Of a DNA stretch of 19,860 bases, positions 1 through 8,617 are shown piece by piece; positions within the stretch are counted from its first letter, which is position 1; each line of letters begins with the position of its first letter. Below the pieces are notes generated by a model that worked only from the letters and a program-made list of their open reading frames with translations, was not told the DNA's origin and did no database searches. This stretch comes from Bacteroides sp. (lineage in GTDB: Bacteria; Bacteroidota; Bacteroidia; Bacteroidales; Bacteroidaceae). The stretch covers positions 1 through 19,860 of the forward strand of contig DXOJ01000447.1 in the NCBI GenBank assembly GCA_019412865.1, read 5' to 3'. The position numbers were made by a program, and so were the translations under genes.

Positions 1-306
1 GGAGTGGCCGGAGCGGCTAAATACATACTTCCGGGAATCATGAATGAGATGAATCGGCAGATCGGCACATTTGCAGGAGCTTCTTTCCCTTGTTTGCAGA
101 TGGAGGTGTTCAATCTGTCCGAAAAAGAGGCATTTGATAAATTTCTGGAGGAAAAAGACAAGATGGTGAAAATACCATTTTCGGAGAGAGAGGTGCATTA
201 TGTCTGTCACAAGAAAATAGGCATTGCTGTTTCTACATTAGGAGCAAGCAGAGCCGTTGCTTTAGGGGCTTATTCCTTTGCTTTGTCCCAACTTAATATC
301 TTATAA
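1..306 (+). CDS. C-terminal part of a probable ROK-family sugar kinase (5' end outside window)
   Basis: The reading frame is open from the first base and stops at 304-306, so only the last 101 residues are visible. The stretch GVAGAAKYILPGIMNEM at the start fits the ROK-family segment just after the glycine-rich GGG(V/I) turn. The end, with IAVSTLGASRAVALGAYSFAL, fits the family's closing pattern of a small/SxLG segment followed by a GAA-type helix. The catalytic and zinc-binding parts would lie upstream and cannot be checked. ROK proteins are cytoplasmic sugar kinases or, with an added HTH, repressors. Beside a mannan locus a mannose or glucose kinase is the natural guess, but that is inference from context. 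Only 39 bases separate it from the susC-like gene, and no promoter box is visible there, so the two are probably cotranscribed. Confidence 0.55.
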   Translation, partial: GVAGAAKYILPGIMNEMNRQIGTFAGASFPCLQMEVFNLSEKEAFDKFLEEKDKMVKIPFSEREVHYVCHKKIGIAVSTLGASRAVALGAYSFALSQLNIL

Positions 307-345
307 TATATGATAACTCTTCTATTAATTCAAATATAAAATGTT

Positions 346-3300
346 ATGAAACAATCTAATCTATTGAACGCGCAATTTGCCCGCCGGCTTTTCAGAACGG
401 CATTTTCGAGTTGGCAATTATTGGCTGTTATGTTGATTGTTTGTATGAATGTGGCTGTTGGTTCCAAACTGTATGCGCAATCTAATACAATCGCAGTGAA
501 AGGTAAGGTAATGGCAGACGGGGAACCCGTGATTGGGGCTACCGTGCTGGTGAAAGGTGTATCTACGGGTACGGCTACGGATATGGATGGAAATTTTTCA
601 CTGAATGTTGCTTCAAAAGCGGTATTGATAGTTTCCTCAATTGGATATGAAACACAGGAAGTTCCGGTGAACGGCCGCCAGTTTATCAATGTGGTGTTGA
701 AGTCGGATGTGGTTACTTTGAAAGATGTGGTAGTGGTAGGCTACGGCGTGCAGAAGAAAGTCAACCTGACAGGAGCTGTGTCTTCTGTTTCTACGGATGA
801 ATTGGAAGGAAAGCCGATTTCCAATGTATTGGAAGCGATGCAGGGAACGACTCCCGGTTTGGTTATTCAGCAGGGAAGTTCTACTCCGGGTAGTGTTCCT
901 TCTATTAATATCCGTGGATTGAATACGATGAACAACAATGATCCGTTGGTGATTATTGACGGAATTGAAGGATCGCTGGGCAATTTGAATCCGGCTGATA
1001 TTGAGCAGATTTCTATTTTGAAAGATGCGTCTTCTACTGCTATTTATGGTTCACGTGCTTCCAATGGTGTGGTACTTGTTACTACCAAGAAAGGAAAAGC
1101 CGGTAAGGTGGAAATCTCTTATGATTTTATGTATGGTGTTCAGCAGCCTACTTCATTGCCTAAGATAGCAGACTCGTGGGTATACGCTGAACTGTATAAT
1201 GAAGCGGCTGTTAATTCGGGAAGAGCTGCAAAATTCACTCCCGAGCAGATTGCGCAATTTAGAAATGGCGGTCCGAATGTAAATTGGGTGAAAGAACTGT
1301 ATCACCGTAATTCTCCTCAAAGTTCACACAATGTTTCGATGACAGGAGGTAACGACCAGTTGTCTTACATGGCTTCTTTGGGTTATATGGATCAGAACAG
1401 TATGTTCAAGGGACCTGATTATGGTTATAAACGCTACAATGCACGTCTGAATGTAAGCCATAAGGTGACGAATAACTTTACATTGAATTTGACTTCTCAA
1501 TTTGCCCGTAATGATATTAAAGAACATGCTTACTGGACGGAATGGATTATCGAGCAGGCAAACCGTATGCCGCCGATTTACCCGATCAAGAATGAGGATG
1601 GCAGTTATAATTATCCTGCCGGAAGTAACTCAAACGGTTTGCAGCGTTTGGAAGAAGGCGGTTATCGCCAGAATGTGAATGATGAATTATTGGGAACCAT
1701 ACAAGCCGAATGGGAAGTATATAAAGGACTGAAACTGATCGGAAGTGCCGGTGGACGTGTTTGGAATAATAATTTGCATGAGAACCGGAAGGCCTTCGAA
1801 GGTACGGGAGATAGTGAAAATAAGTTGACCGAGCAATTCTATCGTTCTAAGAATATCACTACCAATCTTATGGTGACTTATAATACGAAAATAGGGAAAC
1901 ACTCTATCGGTGGATTATTAGGATATGCTTATGAGGGTTTCTCTGAAAAGCAGTTCTCTACTAGTCGTTTGACGGAGGATTCTAAATATGATATTTTTGT
2001 AGGTGATTTGAGTGGGGATAAAGTTAGCAATGGTGGTTCGGCAAGTGACTGGGCTATCTATTCCGGTTTTGCAAGAGCCACTTACAACTATGATGAAAAA
2101 TATCTGCTGGAATTTAATATCCGTAATGACTACTCTTCTTATTTTGCGAAAGGAAACCGTTCGGGAGTCTTCCCGTCTTTCTCGGCAGGATGGCGTATCT
2201 CGGAAGAAAAATTCTGGTCTGTACTGAAACCGTATGTTCCTTCTCTAAAAATCAGAGGTTCATGGGGATTGGTTGGTAATAACCGCATTAGTGCTTATCA
2301 ATACATGCAGACGGTGTCTGTAAAGAACGGTATCAGTTTCGGCGACAAGCTGGCGCAGACGGCTGAATTTGCTTCTACAAACCCTGATCTCAAATGGGAA
2401 ACTACCCGTATGGCGAATATCGGCTTCGAATTGGGATTGTTGAATAATGATTTGAATATTACTTTTGATTGCTTCAATAATCGTACAAAAGATATTTTGG
2501 TAAATTTACCGGTTCCCGGATTGTTTGGTAATGGTGCCCCGATTCAAAACGCTGGTAAGGTAGAGACGAGAGGATGGGAATTATCAGTAAGTTATCGTTT
2601 GAAGACCGGTCCGGTAGTGCATAACTTCGCCGGAAATATTTCGGATAGCTTTAATGAAGTAATAGATACACGCGGTACGGAAATTATCGGTGGCTCGGAT
2701 GTACAGACAATTATCAAGGAAGGTTATCCATTGTACTCTTACTATGCATATCGTTCGGATGGATTTTTCCAGAATGAGGAAGAATGTCAGAAAGGACCGC
2801 ACTTGGAAGGTATTACACCGAAACCGGGAGATATTCGTTATTTGGATAAGAACGGCGATGGTGTGATTAAACCGGACGATGACCGTTTTATTGTTGGTAA
2901 TGACTTCCCAAGATATACTTTCGGCTTCACCTATGGTTTGGAATATAAAGGTTTTGATTTCTCGATGATGTGGCAAGGAGTAGGAAAACGTAACAAGTGG
3001 ATGCGTGGTGAATCTGTAGAGGCTTTCCATAATAACAATGAAGGTCCTGTAATGGATTTCCATCAAGATCGCTGGACTCCGAATAATCTGGATGCTACTT
3101 ATCCTCGTCTGACAATGGGTGCGGAATCTGCTAATAATGCAGCGAAATCAGATTTCTGGATCCAGGATGCTAAATACTTGCGTTTGAAAAATGCGCAGAT
3201 CGGATATACTTTCCCACAACAATGGATGAAAAAACTCTATGTCAAGAATTTAAGAATCTTTGCCAGTGTGCAGAATCCGTTGACTTTCACGAAGATGAAA

Positions 3301-3393
3301 GGCGGATGGGACCCGGAATATACCGGAGACGGTAGTGGTCGTTCTTATCCTGTGGCAAGAGTATATTCATTTGGACTTAATGTTAAATTTTAA
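346..3393 (+). CDS. SusC-like TonB-dependent outer-membrane glycan transporter
   Basis: This 1015-residue protein forms the outer-membrane channel that imports oligosaccharides using TonB energy, with its SusD partner as a lid. An N-terminal signal peptide ends near KLYAQS (residues 41-46). A carboxypeptidase-regulatory-like beta domain follows at about 48-125, with the family stretch SSIGYETQEV. A TonB-box-like DVVVVGYG lies at 127-134. The plug comes next at about 140-255, with INIRGLNTMNNNDPLVIIDG and ISILKDASSTAIYGSRASNG, both hallmarks of the SusC/RagA family. The remainder is beta barrel, ending in YSFGLNVKF with the usual terminal Phe. Length is normal for the family. It is the first gene of the mannan locus after the kinase and is followed 11 bases later by the SusD-like gene. 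The family call is secure. The mannan substrate is inferred from the GH76 and GH92 neighbours. Confidence 0.96.
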   Translation: MKQSNLLNAQFARRLFRTAFSSWQLLAVMLIVCMNVAVGSKLYAQSNTIAVKGKVMADGEPVIGATVLVKGVSTGTATDMDGNFSLNVASKAVLIVSSIGYETQEVPVNGRQFINVVLKSDVVTLKDVVVVGYGVQKKVNLTGAVSSVSTDELEGKPISNVLEAMQGTTPGLVIQQGSSTPGSVPSINIRGLNTMNNNDPLVIIDGIEGSLGNLNPADIEQISILKDASSTAIYGSRASNGVVLVTTKKGKAGKVEISYDFMYGVQQPTSLPKIADSWVYAELYNEAAVNSGRAAKFTPEQIAQFRNGGPNVNWVKELYHRNSPQSSHNVSMTGGNDQLSYMASLGYMDQNSMFKGPDYGYKRYNARLNVSHKVTNNFTLNLTSQFARNDIKEHAYWTEWIIEQANRMPPIYPIKNEDGSYNYPAGSNSNGLQRLEEGGYRQNVNDELLGTIQAEWEVYKGLKLIGSAGGRVWNNNLHENRKAFEGTGDSENKLTEQFYRSKNITTNLMVTYNTKIGKHSIGGLLGYAYEGFSEKQFSTSRLTEDSKYDIFVGDLSGDKVSNGGSASDWAIYSGFARATYNYDEKYLLEFNIRNDYSSYFAKGNRSGVFPSFSAGWRISEEKFWSVLKPYVPSLKIRGSWGLVGNNRISAYQYMQTVSVKNGISFGDKLAQTAEFASTNPDLKWETTRMANIGFELGLLNNDLNITFDCFNNRTKDILVNLPVPGLFGNGAPIQNAGKVETRGWELSVSYRLKTGPVVHNFAGNISDSFNEVIDTRGTEIIGGSDVQTIIKEGYPLYSYYAYRSDGFFQNEEECQKGPHLEGITPKPGDIRYLDKNGDGVIKPDDDRFIVGNDFPRYTFGFTYGLEYKGFDFSMMWQGVGKRNKWMRGESVEAFHNNNEGPVMDFHQDRWTPNNLDATYPRLTMGAESANNAAKSDFWIQDAKYLRLKNAQIGYTFPQQWMKKLYVKNLRIFASVQNPLTFTKMKGGWDPEYTGDGSGRSYPVARVYSFGLNVKF

Positions 3394-3404
3394 ACTGTAC
3401 CGTG

Positions 3405-5009
3405 ATGAAAACAACTATAAAGAATTTGATTTTATCTGCTGTCTTGGTAGTGGGCGGTGCCTCTTGTGTTGACTTGGATACGGCACCGTATGACAGAGAA
3501 ACGGACTTGACTTATTGGGAAGAGGATCCTGAAGCAGCTGTCAAGGCGTTGAATACTTGCTATACCTATTTGGGAAATATGGACGAACAGCTTTATTGTG
3601 AAGCAATGACGGACAATGCTTATACCAAGCAACCGAACGATGCTACACAGAATATCGGTAATGGTTCATATTCTACAGCAGACCCTTACGTGAAAAAGGT
3701 TTGGGACGGACGTTATACGGGGATTCGTATGTGTAATGAACTATTGGAGAATATTGATCGCGTACCGGATTTGGTTCCTGAATTGAAGAAACGTTATATT
3801 GGCGAGGCAAAAGTGCTTCGTGCTTATAATTATTATGAGTTGTATACGAAATTCGGAGATGTTCCTTATACTACCAAAGTGCTTTCTATTAAAGAAAGTA
3901 TGTCGATTGCACGTACGGCCAAAGCCACTGTAATAGCAAATGTTTTGGCCGATCTGGATGAAGTGATTAATGGTAACTATTTGCCGACTTCTTATGATGC
4001 GGATAATAAAGGCCGGATTACCCGTTGGGCGGCAATGGCGATTAAAGCTAAAATCTATTTGTTTGAAGGTAATTGGATGCAAGTGAAAAATATCACTTCT
4101 ACCATTATGACAGAGGGAGGCTTTAAACTCTTTGAAAGTTATGCAGGATTGTTTGAGATTGCTAATGAATACAACTCTGAAGTAATTTTGGATGCACAGT
4201 ATCGTCCGACTAGTCGTGAACATCAGATGATGTATGTTTTCCTGCCGCCCACTTTGGGTGGATATTCCCAGCTTTCTCCTTTGCAGGAGTTGGTAGACAG
4301 TTATATTATGCTGGATGGAAAAACAATTAAGGAAACAGGAACATCGTTTGATGAAAATCATCCGTATGCCAATCGTGACCCACGTTTGAAGGCAACGGTG
4401 ATGTACACTGGAAACTCATATACGTTGGCCGACGGAACAGAAGTTGTTATCAACTGTGAGAAAGGTGAAGGTAAAGATGGTTATGGGGTAGGTTCAGACT
4501 GTTCGGCTACCGGTTATTATATTAAGAAATATTGGGATAACACTTATCGTGCTACTCTTTATTCTGGTTTGAATCCGATTTTGATTCGTTACGCTGATAT
4601 TTTATTGATGAATGCGGAAGCATTGGCAGAATTAGGTGAACTGGATAAGACGGCTTGGGATGCAACTATTAAACCAATTCGTGATAGGGCCGGATTTACA
4701 CTTGCTTCAGCACTGGAATTCCCAGAGGGAGCTTCTAAAGATAAACTGATTGAGATTGTGCGGAACGAACGTCGGTCAGAACTGGCATTGGAAGGACATC
4801 GTCATAAAGATATTATCCGTTGGAGAATTGCGGATAATGTATTGAATGGATGGTGTCACGGACTAAAGACAAATGATGTGGTAGGTACGGATGATGGATA
4901 CGTTCGGGTTGAAAACAGAACCTTTAATGCAAATAGACATTATTTGTGGCCTATACCACAGGCTGAACGTGACTTGAATGGTAATTTGGAGCAGAATCCG
5001 AATTGGTAA
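3405..5009 (+). CDS. SusD-like glycan-binding outer-membrane lipoprotein
   Basis: This is the extracellular lid of the SusCD transporter, an all-helical TPR-type protein that helps capture glycan. The ATG at 3405 is preferred over the GTG at 3402 just before it. It gives a signal peptide ending in the lipobox GGASC with lipidated Cys21, and 534 residues. Family landmarks are YNYYELYTKFGDVPYTT, WAAMAIKAKIYLFEGNW, ILIRYADILLMNAEALAELG, RDRAGF, RNERRSELALEGHRHKDIIR and the closing IPQAERDLNGNLEQNPNW. The residues after the cysteine (VDLDTAP) are acidic, which fits export to the cell surface. It follows the susC-like gene closely and surely works with it. Ligand specificity cannot be read from this family's sequence. 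Confidence 0.96.
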   Translation: MKTTIKNLILSAVLVVGGASCVDLDTAPYDRETDLTYWEEDPEAAVKALNTCYTYLGNMDEQLYCEAMTDNAYTKQPNDATQNIGNGSYSTADPYVKKVWDGRYTGIRMCNELLENIDRVPDLVPELKKRYIGEAKVLRAYNYYELYTKFGDVPYTTKVLSIKESMSIARTAKATVIANVLADLDEVINGNYLPTSYDADNKGRITRWAAMAIKAKIYLFEGNWMQVKNITSTIMTEGGFKLFESYAGLFEIANEYNSEVILDAQYRPTSREHQMMYVFLPPTLGGYSQLSPLQELVDSYIMLDGKTIKETGTSFDENHPYANRDPRLKATVMYTGNSYTLADGTEVVINCEKGEGKDGYGVGSDCSATGYYIKKYWDNTYRATLYSGLNPILIRYADILLMNAEALAELGELDKTAWDATIKPIRDRAGFTLASALEFPEGASKDKLIEIVRNERRSELALEGHRHKDIIRWRIADNVLNGWCHGLKTNDVVGTDDGYVRVENRTFNANRHYLWPIPQAERDLNGNLEQNPNW

Positions 5010-5038
5010 TTGGTTAAACGACTCAAAAAGGAATAATT

Positions 5039-6178
5039 ATGAAAAAGATATTATGGATATGTTCAGTACTTCTGGCAATGGTATCATGCCAGGAAGATTA
5101 TGAATTGAACGCAGATTTTGCGGTCCCTACGGAATTGAGTTCTCCTGCTTCTGTCCAGTTGGATGTGTCATCTCCAACGCCTGTTGTGTTGTCGTGGTCA
5201 GGAGGTGGCGCGGCAGATGGCGGAATTGTATTGTACGAGGTGTTGTTTGACAAGGCAGACGGCGATTTTTCAAAGCCGCTGGCTACGGTAAAAAGTGATT
5301 TGGGAGCTGCGACTAGTTTGTCAATCACTCATGCAGCTATTAATACGATTGCTAGAAATGCAGGCATTTATCCTTTGGAAACCGGAGATATAAAATGGAC
5401 AGTAAACGCTTCGAAAGGTGGAGTAGTGAAGAGAACCGACAAGGTGGCTACCATCACAGTAACTCGTGGAGAGGGAATTGATAATATTCCGGCGGAATTG
5501 TATTTATATGGTTCGGCTACGGAAAACAGTGGACAGGGTGGAATTCCGTTCCGTTGTGTAGAAGAGGGTGTTTTCCAGATTTATACAAAATTGTCAGCAG
5601 GAAATATATCATTCAAGTCAGCTACTACAGGTGAAACGTTCAGCTATTATATTGATGATAGCTCGAAGTTAAGAGAAGGAGATGGTGAAACGGCAGTCGC
5701 TGCTTCCGAAGAAGTAACCCGCTTGACTGTGAACTTTAATACAATGGCAATGACGACGGAAAAAATAGGTTCTGCTGTTCGTTGTGTTTGGGGAGCGACA
5801 TTTGGTGATATAGCTATATTGAATTATGTTGGAAACGGTAAGTTTGTGGGAGAAGCAGATATTCGCTTCCTTGATCCATCCAAACCGGAGACCGGCGCTC
5901 CTGATTGGTTAAGTTGGATAGAAGAACGTTACTACTTTTTAGCTCAAGTAAATGGTGGAACTATGTGTTGGGGTAGAGGTGATGGCGTGAGTGCCGAACG
6001 TCCGGTAGGTGGAGAACCTGCTTCTTTCTATGCTTTGTATGAATTCCAATGGAGTCAGTGGGATCATCTTTGGAAAATGAAAGGTAGTCTGGATTATATG
6101 CATGCGACTATCACTATCGATACGAATTCGGATGGATTGATGATACATACATTTACTAATGTGACTCCGATTAATTAA
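5039..6178 (+). CDS. SusE/SusF-like surface glycan-binding lipoprotein
   Basis: The 379-residue protein has a short signal peptide ending in AMVSC, so Cys17 is lipidated. The next residues, QEDYEL, are acidic, which suggests surface display. The N-terminal part (about 25-140) looks like the SusE-type immunoglobulin-like domain: alternating short beta strands, PVVLSWSGG and YEVLFDKADGDFSKPLATV. The second half (about 150-379) has the strand pattern of SusE/F C-terminal binding domains, beginning AELYLYGSATENSGQGGIPF and rich in Trp and Tyr (GTMCWGRGDG, FQWSQWDHLW). No catalytic motif is visible. Position third after susC and susD is standard for a surface glycan-binding protein. It probably holds mannan near the transporter. 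The binding role is inferred from position and fold pattern, since these proteins diverge quickly in sequence. Confidence 0.8.
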   Translation: MKKILWICSVLLAMVSCQEDYELNADFAVPTELSSPASVQLDVSSPTPVVLSWSGGGAADGGIVLYEVLFDKADGDFSKPLATVKSDLGAATSLSITHAAINTIARNAGIYPLETGDIKWTVNASKGGVVKRTDKVATITVTRGEGIDNIPAELYLYGSATENSGQGGIPFRCVEEGVFQIYTKLSAGNISFKSATTGETFSYYIDDSSKLREGDGETAVAASEEVTRLTVNFNTMAMTTEKIGSAVRCVWGATFGDIAILNYVGNGKFVGEADIRFLDPSKPETGAPDWLSWIEERYYFLAQVNGGTMCWGRGDGVSAERPVGGEPASFYALYEFQWSQWDHLWKMKGSLDYMHATITIDTNSDGLMIHTFTNVTPIN

Positions 6179-6190
6179 TAAAACTAAGTT

Positions 6191-7417
6191 ATGAAAAAGA
6201 TAAAGACTATTTTAGCTATTCTTCCGGCACTATTATTCTCCTGTGCCGGAGATGACGTAGAGAAATATATCCCGCCTACACCGATTGCTCCGTCAGAACC
6301 CGGAGAGGAGGTCGTTTATCATAAACGTGCCAAAGAGCAGTTTGACTTGATTAATCAGTGCTACCGGATCAATAGTGGGGCAACAGAAGGACTGTATAAT
6401 GAAAATTATCCTAAGAAAGACGGGGATAATTCCGCTTCTTTCTTGTGGCCGTATGACGGACTGGTTTCCGGAGCAGCAGCTTTGCATGCTTTAGGTTATG
6501 ATGTGAATTATGCGGATATGGTAGACCGGTTTGAAGTTTATTATCGTACTTCTAATGGAACTGTGGGTGGTTATGGCTCTCAAACCAATGGTACTACCGG
6601 TAGTGGAACACGTTTTTATGATGATAATTCTATTGTGGGGATTGAACTGGTAGAGGCCTTTAATTTGCTAAATAATCAAGATTATGTGACGAAAGCTAAA
6701 AGAATCGTTGAGTTCCTGCAAGCTGGTGAAGATGATACGTTTGGAGGAGGCCTTTGGTGGAATGAAGACCAGAAAGGACAGCAGGGAGTTGGTGATTCGA
6801 ATAAACCGACATGCGCTAATGGATATGCAACGTTATTCTTGCTTGAATATTATTCTGTATGTCCTCAAGAGGAAAAAGCGGATGTGTTGGCTCTGGCAAA
6901 ACGTTTATATGCTTGGACGTTGACTAACTTGCGTGATCCGGAAGATGGCTGTTACTGGAATGATAAACAAGCAGACGGATCCATTAATAAAACAAAATGG
7001 ACTTACAATACAGGTGTGATGATTTCTAACGGAGTCCGTTTATACAAAATAACGGGTGAGCAGACTTATCTGGACAGTGCCATTGCTTCTTCCGAAGGTG
7101 CGTATAATTATTTTGTACGTCCGCTTAATGGGCTGGCATTGGCTTATCCCGATCATGATCCTTGGTTCACAACAAAACTGATCCGTGCATTTATTGATAT
7201 TGAGCCTTACTATAAAAATGCAGGCAATTATATCAAAACATTCATCAACTTTCTGGATTATGCATACGAAAATGCCCGTTTATCAAACGGACTGTTCTAT
7301 GAAGACTGGACAGGAGCAACTCCAAAACGTGCTGAACAGTTGTTGATGCAGGATGCTGCGCTCGAATCTTTGGGAATGATTGCTTTGTACAAAGGAGAAA
7401 CAGTGACAGAGGAATAG
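6191..7417 (+). CDS. GH76 family lipoprotein, probable surface endo-alpha-1,6-mannanase
   Basis: GH76 enzymes cut the alpha-1,6-mannose backbone of mannan with retention of configuration in an (alpha/alpha)6 barrel. The protein has 408 residues. A signal peptide ends in LLFSC (Cys18), and AGDDVEK follows; the acidic residues resemble a surface-export signal. The family's paired catalytic aspartates are seen in RFYDDNSIVGIELVEAF at Asp144-Asp145, matching the DD pair of characterized GH76 enzymes. Other family features are SFLWPYDGLVSGAAAL (83-98), CANGYATLFLLEYY, KWTYNTGVMISNGVRLY and GLFYEDWTG. It starts 12 bases after the SusE/F-like gene, and the next GH76 gene begins 3 bases after its stop, so it lies in one operon. 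The likely role is first cleavage of mannan outside the cell before import. Family is near certain; surface location is inference. Confidence 0.9.
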   Translation: MKKIKTILAILPALLFSCAGDDVEKYIPPTPIAPSEPGEEVVYHKRAKEQFDLINQCYRINSGATEGLYNENYPKKDGDNSASFLWPYDGLVSGAAALHALGYDVNYADMVDRFEVYYRTSNGTVGGYGSQTNGTTGSGTRFYDDNSIVGIELVEAFNLLNNQDYVTKAKRIVEFLQAGEDDTFGGGLWWNEDQKGQQGVGDSNKPTCANGYATLFLLEYYSVCPQEEKADVLALAKRLYAWTLTNLRDPEDGCYWNDKQADGSINKTKWTYNTGVMISNGVRLYKITGEQTYLDSAIASSEGAYNYFVRPLNGLALAYPDHDPWFTTKLIRAFIDIEPYYKNAGNYIKTFINFLDYAYENARLSNGLFYEDWTGATPKRAEQLLMQDAALESLGMIALYKGETVTEE

Positions 7418-7420
7418 GAT

Positions 7421-8617
7421 ATGAATAGTAAAATTAGAAATATAGCTTTATTTGTATCGACGGTATTCGTGCTTCTTTCTTGTGCCGGAGAATCAAAAAC
7501 GACTCCGAATAAAGATAAGGCAGAAGAAATGTTTCAGCGTGTTTGGGAACTCTACCGGGTTCCCAAATACGGCCTCTTCTCTGAATATTACCCAAGCAGT
7601 CATCGTCCTGATCTGACTTATTTTAATGATTCCACCCGGCAAGCGCAGGAAGTTTCTTATCTGTGGCCTATGAGTGGTGTCTTTTCTTCGGCAGTGTTGA
7701 TGGCTGCCATCGAACCGGAGAAATATACGGTTTATGTCGATTCGATGGTGATGGCAATGGAGCGTTACTATGATACAACGCGTGTTCCTTTTGGTTATCA
7801 GGCTTACCCTGTTCAGTTTGGAAAGGTAGACCGCTATTATGATGACAATGGTTTGGTGGGTATTGATTATATTGATTCTTACCTGGTAACTAAAAATCCT
7901 CATTATCTGGAGAAAGCGAAACAGGTATTGACCTTTATTTTAAGTGGCTGGGATGAGAACTTTGAAGGAGCTGTTTCCTGGCTGGAAGGAGTGAAAGATC
8001 AGAAACCTGCTTGTTCTAACGGGAAAGCGATGGTGTTGGCTTTAAAACTTTATGAAGCAACTAAAGATGAGTATTATCTGGAGGTGGGAAAGAAGTTCTA
8101 TCATTGGATTGATAAATATCTGAAAGATCCGGAAAGAGGAGTCGTTTGGAATTCATGGCTAACAACGACTTCAGCAGTATGCCCGGATTTGTATACTTAC
8201 AATACTGGTACTTTGTTACAAGCAGCTGTAGCTTTATATAATTATACGGGTGAGAAGGCATATCTGGATAATGCTAAATTTTTGGCAGAAGGAAGCTACA
8301 AAGTGTTTTTTAAGTATACGGAAGACGGTATTCCTTATATTGCAGATTTGCCTTGGTTTAATTTGGTTTTGTTTAGAGGTTATCACGATCTGTACAATGT
8401 TACGGGGGATTCAAAATATGTGGATACGATGATAAAAGGACTGGATTATGCTTGGGATCATGCACGTGATCAGGCGGGACTGATGTATCATGACTGGACA
8501 GGGCGGACTGATGAAAAACGTAAGCCGAAATGGTTATTGGATGCTTCGTGTGTGCCGGAATATTATGCACGTGTGGCAATAATTAAAGGAGAAGTTACAA
8601 ACAGAAAAATGAAATAA
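7421..8617 (+). CDS. Second GH76 family lipoprotein, probable periplasmic endo-alpha-1,6-mannanase
   Basis: A paralogue of the preceding gene, 398 residues. Its signal peptide ends in VLLSC (Cys21), followed by AGESKTTPNK, less acidic than in the first GH76 protein. The catalytic pair lies in YYDDNGLVGIDYIDSY at Asp141-Asp142. Shared family segments are SYLWPMSGVFSSAVL, PACSNGKAMVLALKLYE, LYTYNTGTLLQAAVALY and GLMYHDWTG. The two proteins align along their length but differ at many positions, so this is an old duplication with likely division of labour and not a recent copy. The gene sits between the first GH76 gene and the GH92 gene with 3 and 0 bases of spacing. I infer that it cuts imported oligomannosides in the periplasm, because the post-cysteine residues lack a clear surface signal. 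Confidence 0.88.
   Translation: MNSKIRNIALFVSTVFVLLSCAGESKTTPNKDKAEEMFQRVWELYRVPKYGLFSEYYPSSHRPDLTYFNDSTRQAQEVSYLWPMSGVFSSAVLMAAIEPEKYTVYVDSMVMAMERYYDTTRVPFGYQAYPVQFGKVDRYYDDNGLVGIDYIDSYLVTKNPHYLEKAKQVLTFILSGWDENFEGAVSWLEGVKDQKPACSNGKAMVLALKLYEATKDEYYLEVGKKFYHWIDKYLKDPERGVVWNSWLTTTSAVCPDLYTYNTGTLLQAAVALYNYTGEKAYLDNAKFLAEGSYKVFFKYTEDGIPYIADLPWFNLVLFRGYHDLYNVTGDSKYVDTMIKGLDYAWDHARDQAGLMYHDWTGRTDEKRKPKWLLDASCVPEYYARVAIIKGEVTNRKMK

Noticed and set aside
2584..3066. Antisense reading frame (160 codons) inside the SusC-like gene
   Set aside because: It mirrors the barrel-coding sequence and has no recognizable motif.
3741..4361. Long antisense reading frame (206 codons) inside the SusD-like gene
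   Set aside because: It lies wholly opposite a clear family member, has low-complexity composition of a shadow frame, and shows no domain or upstream signal.
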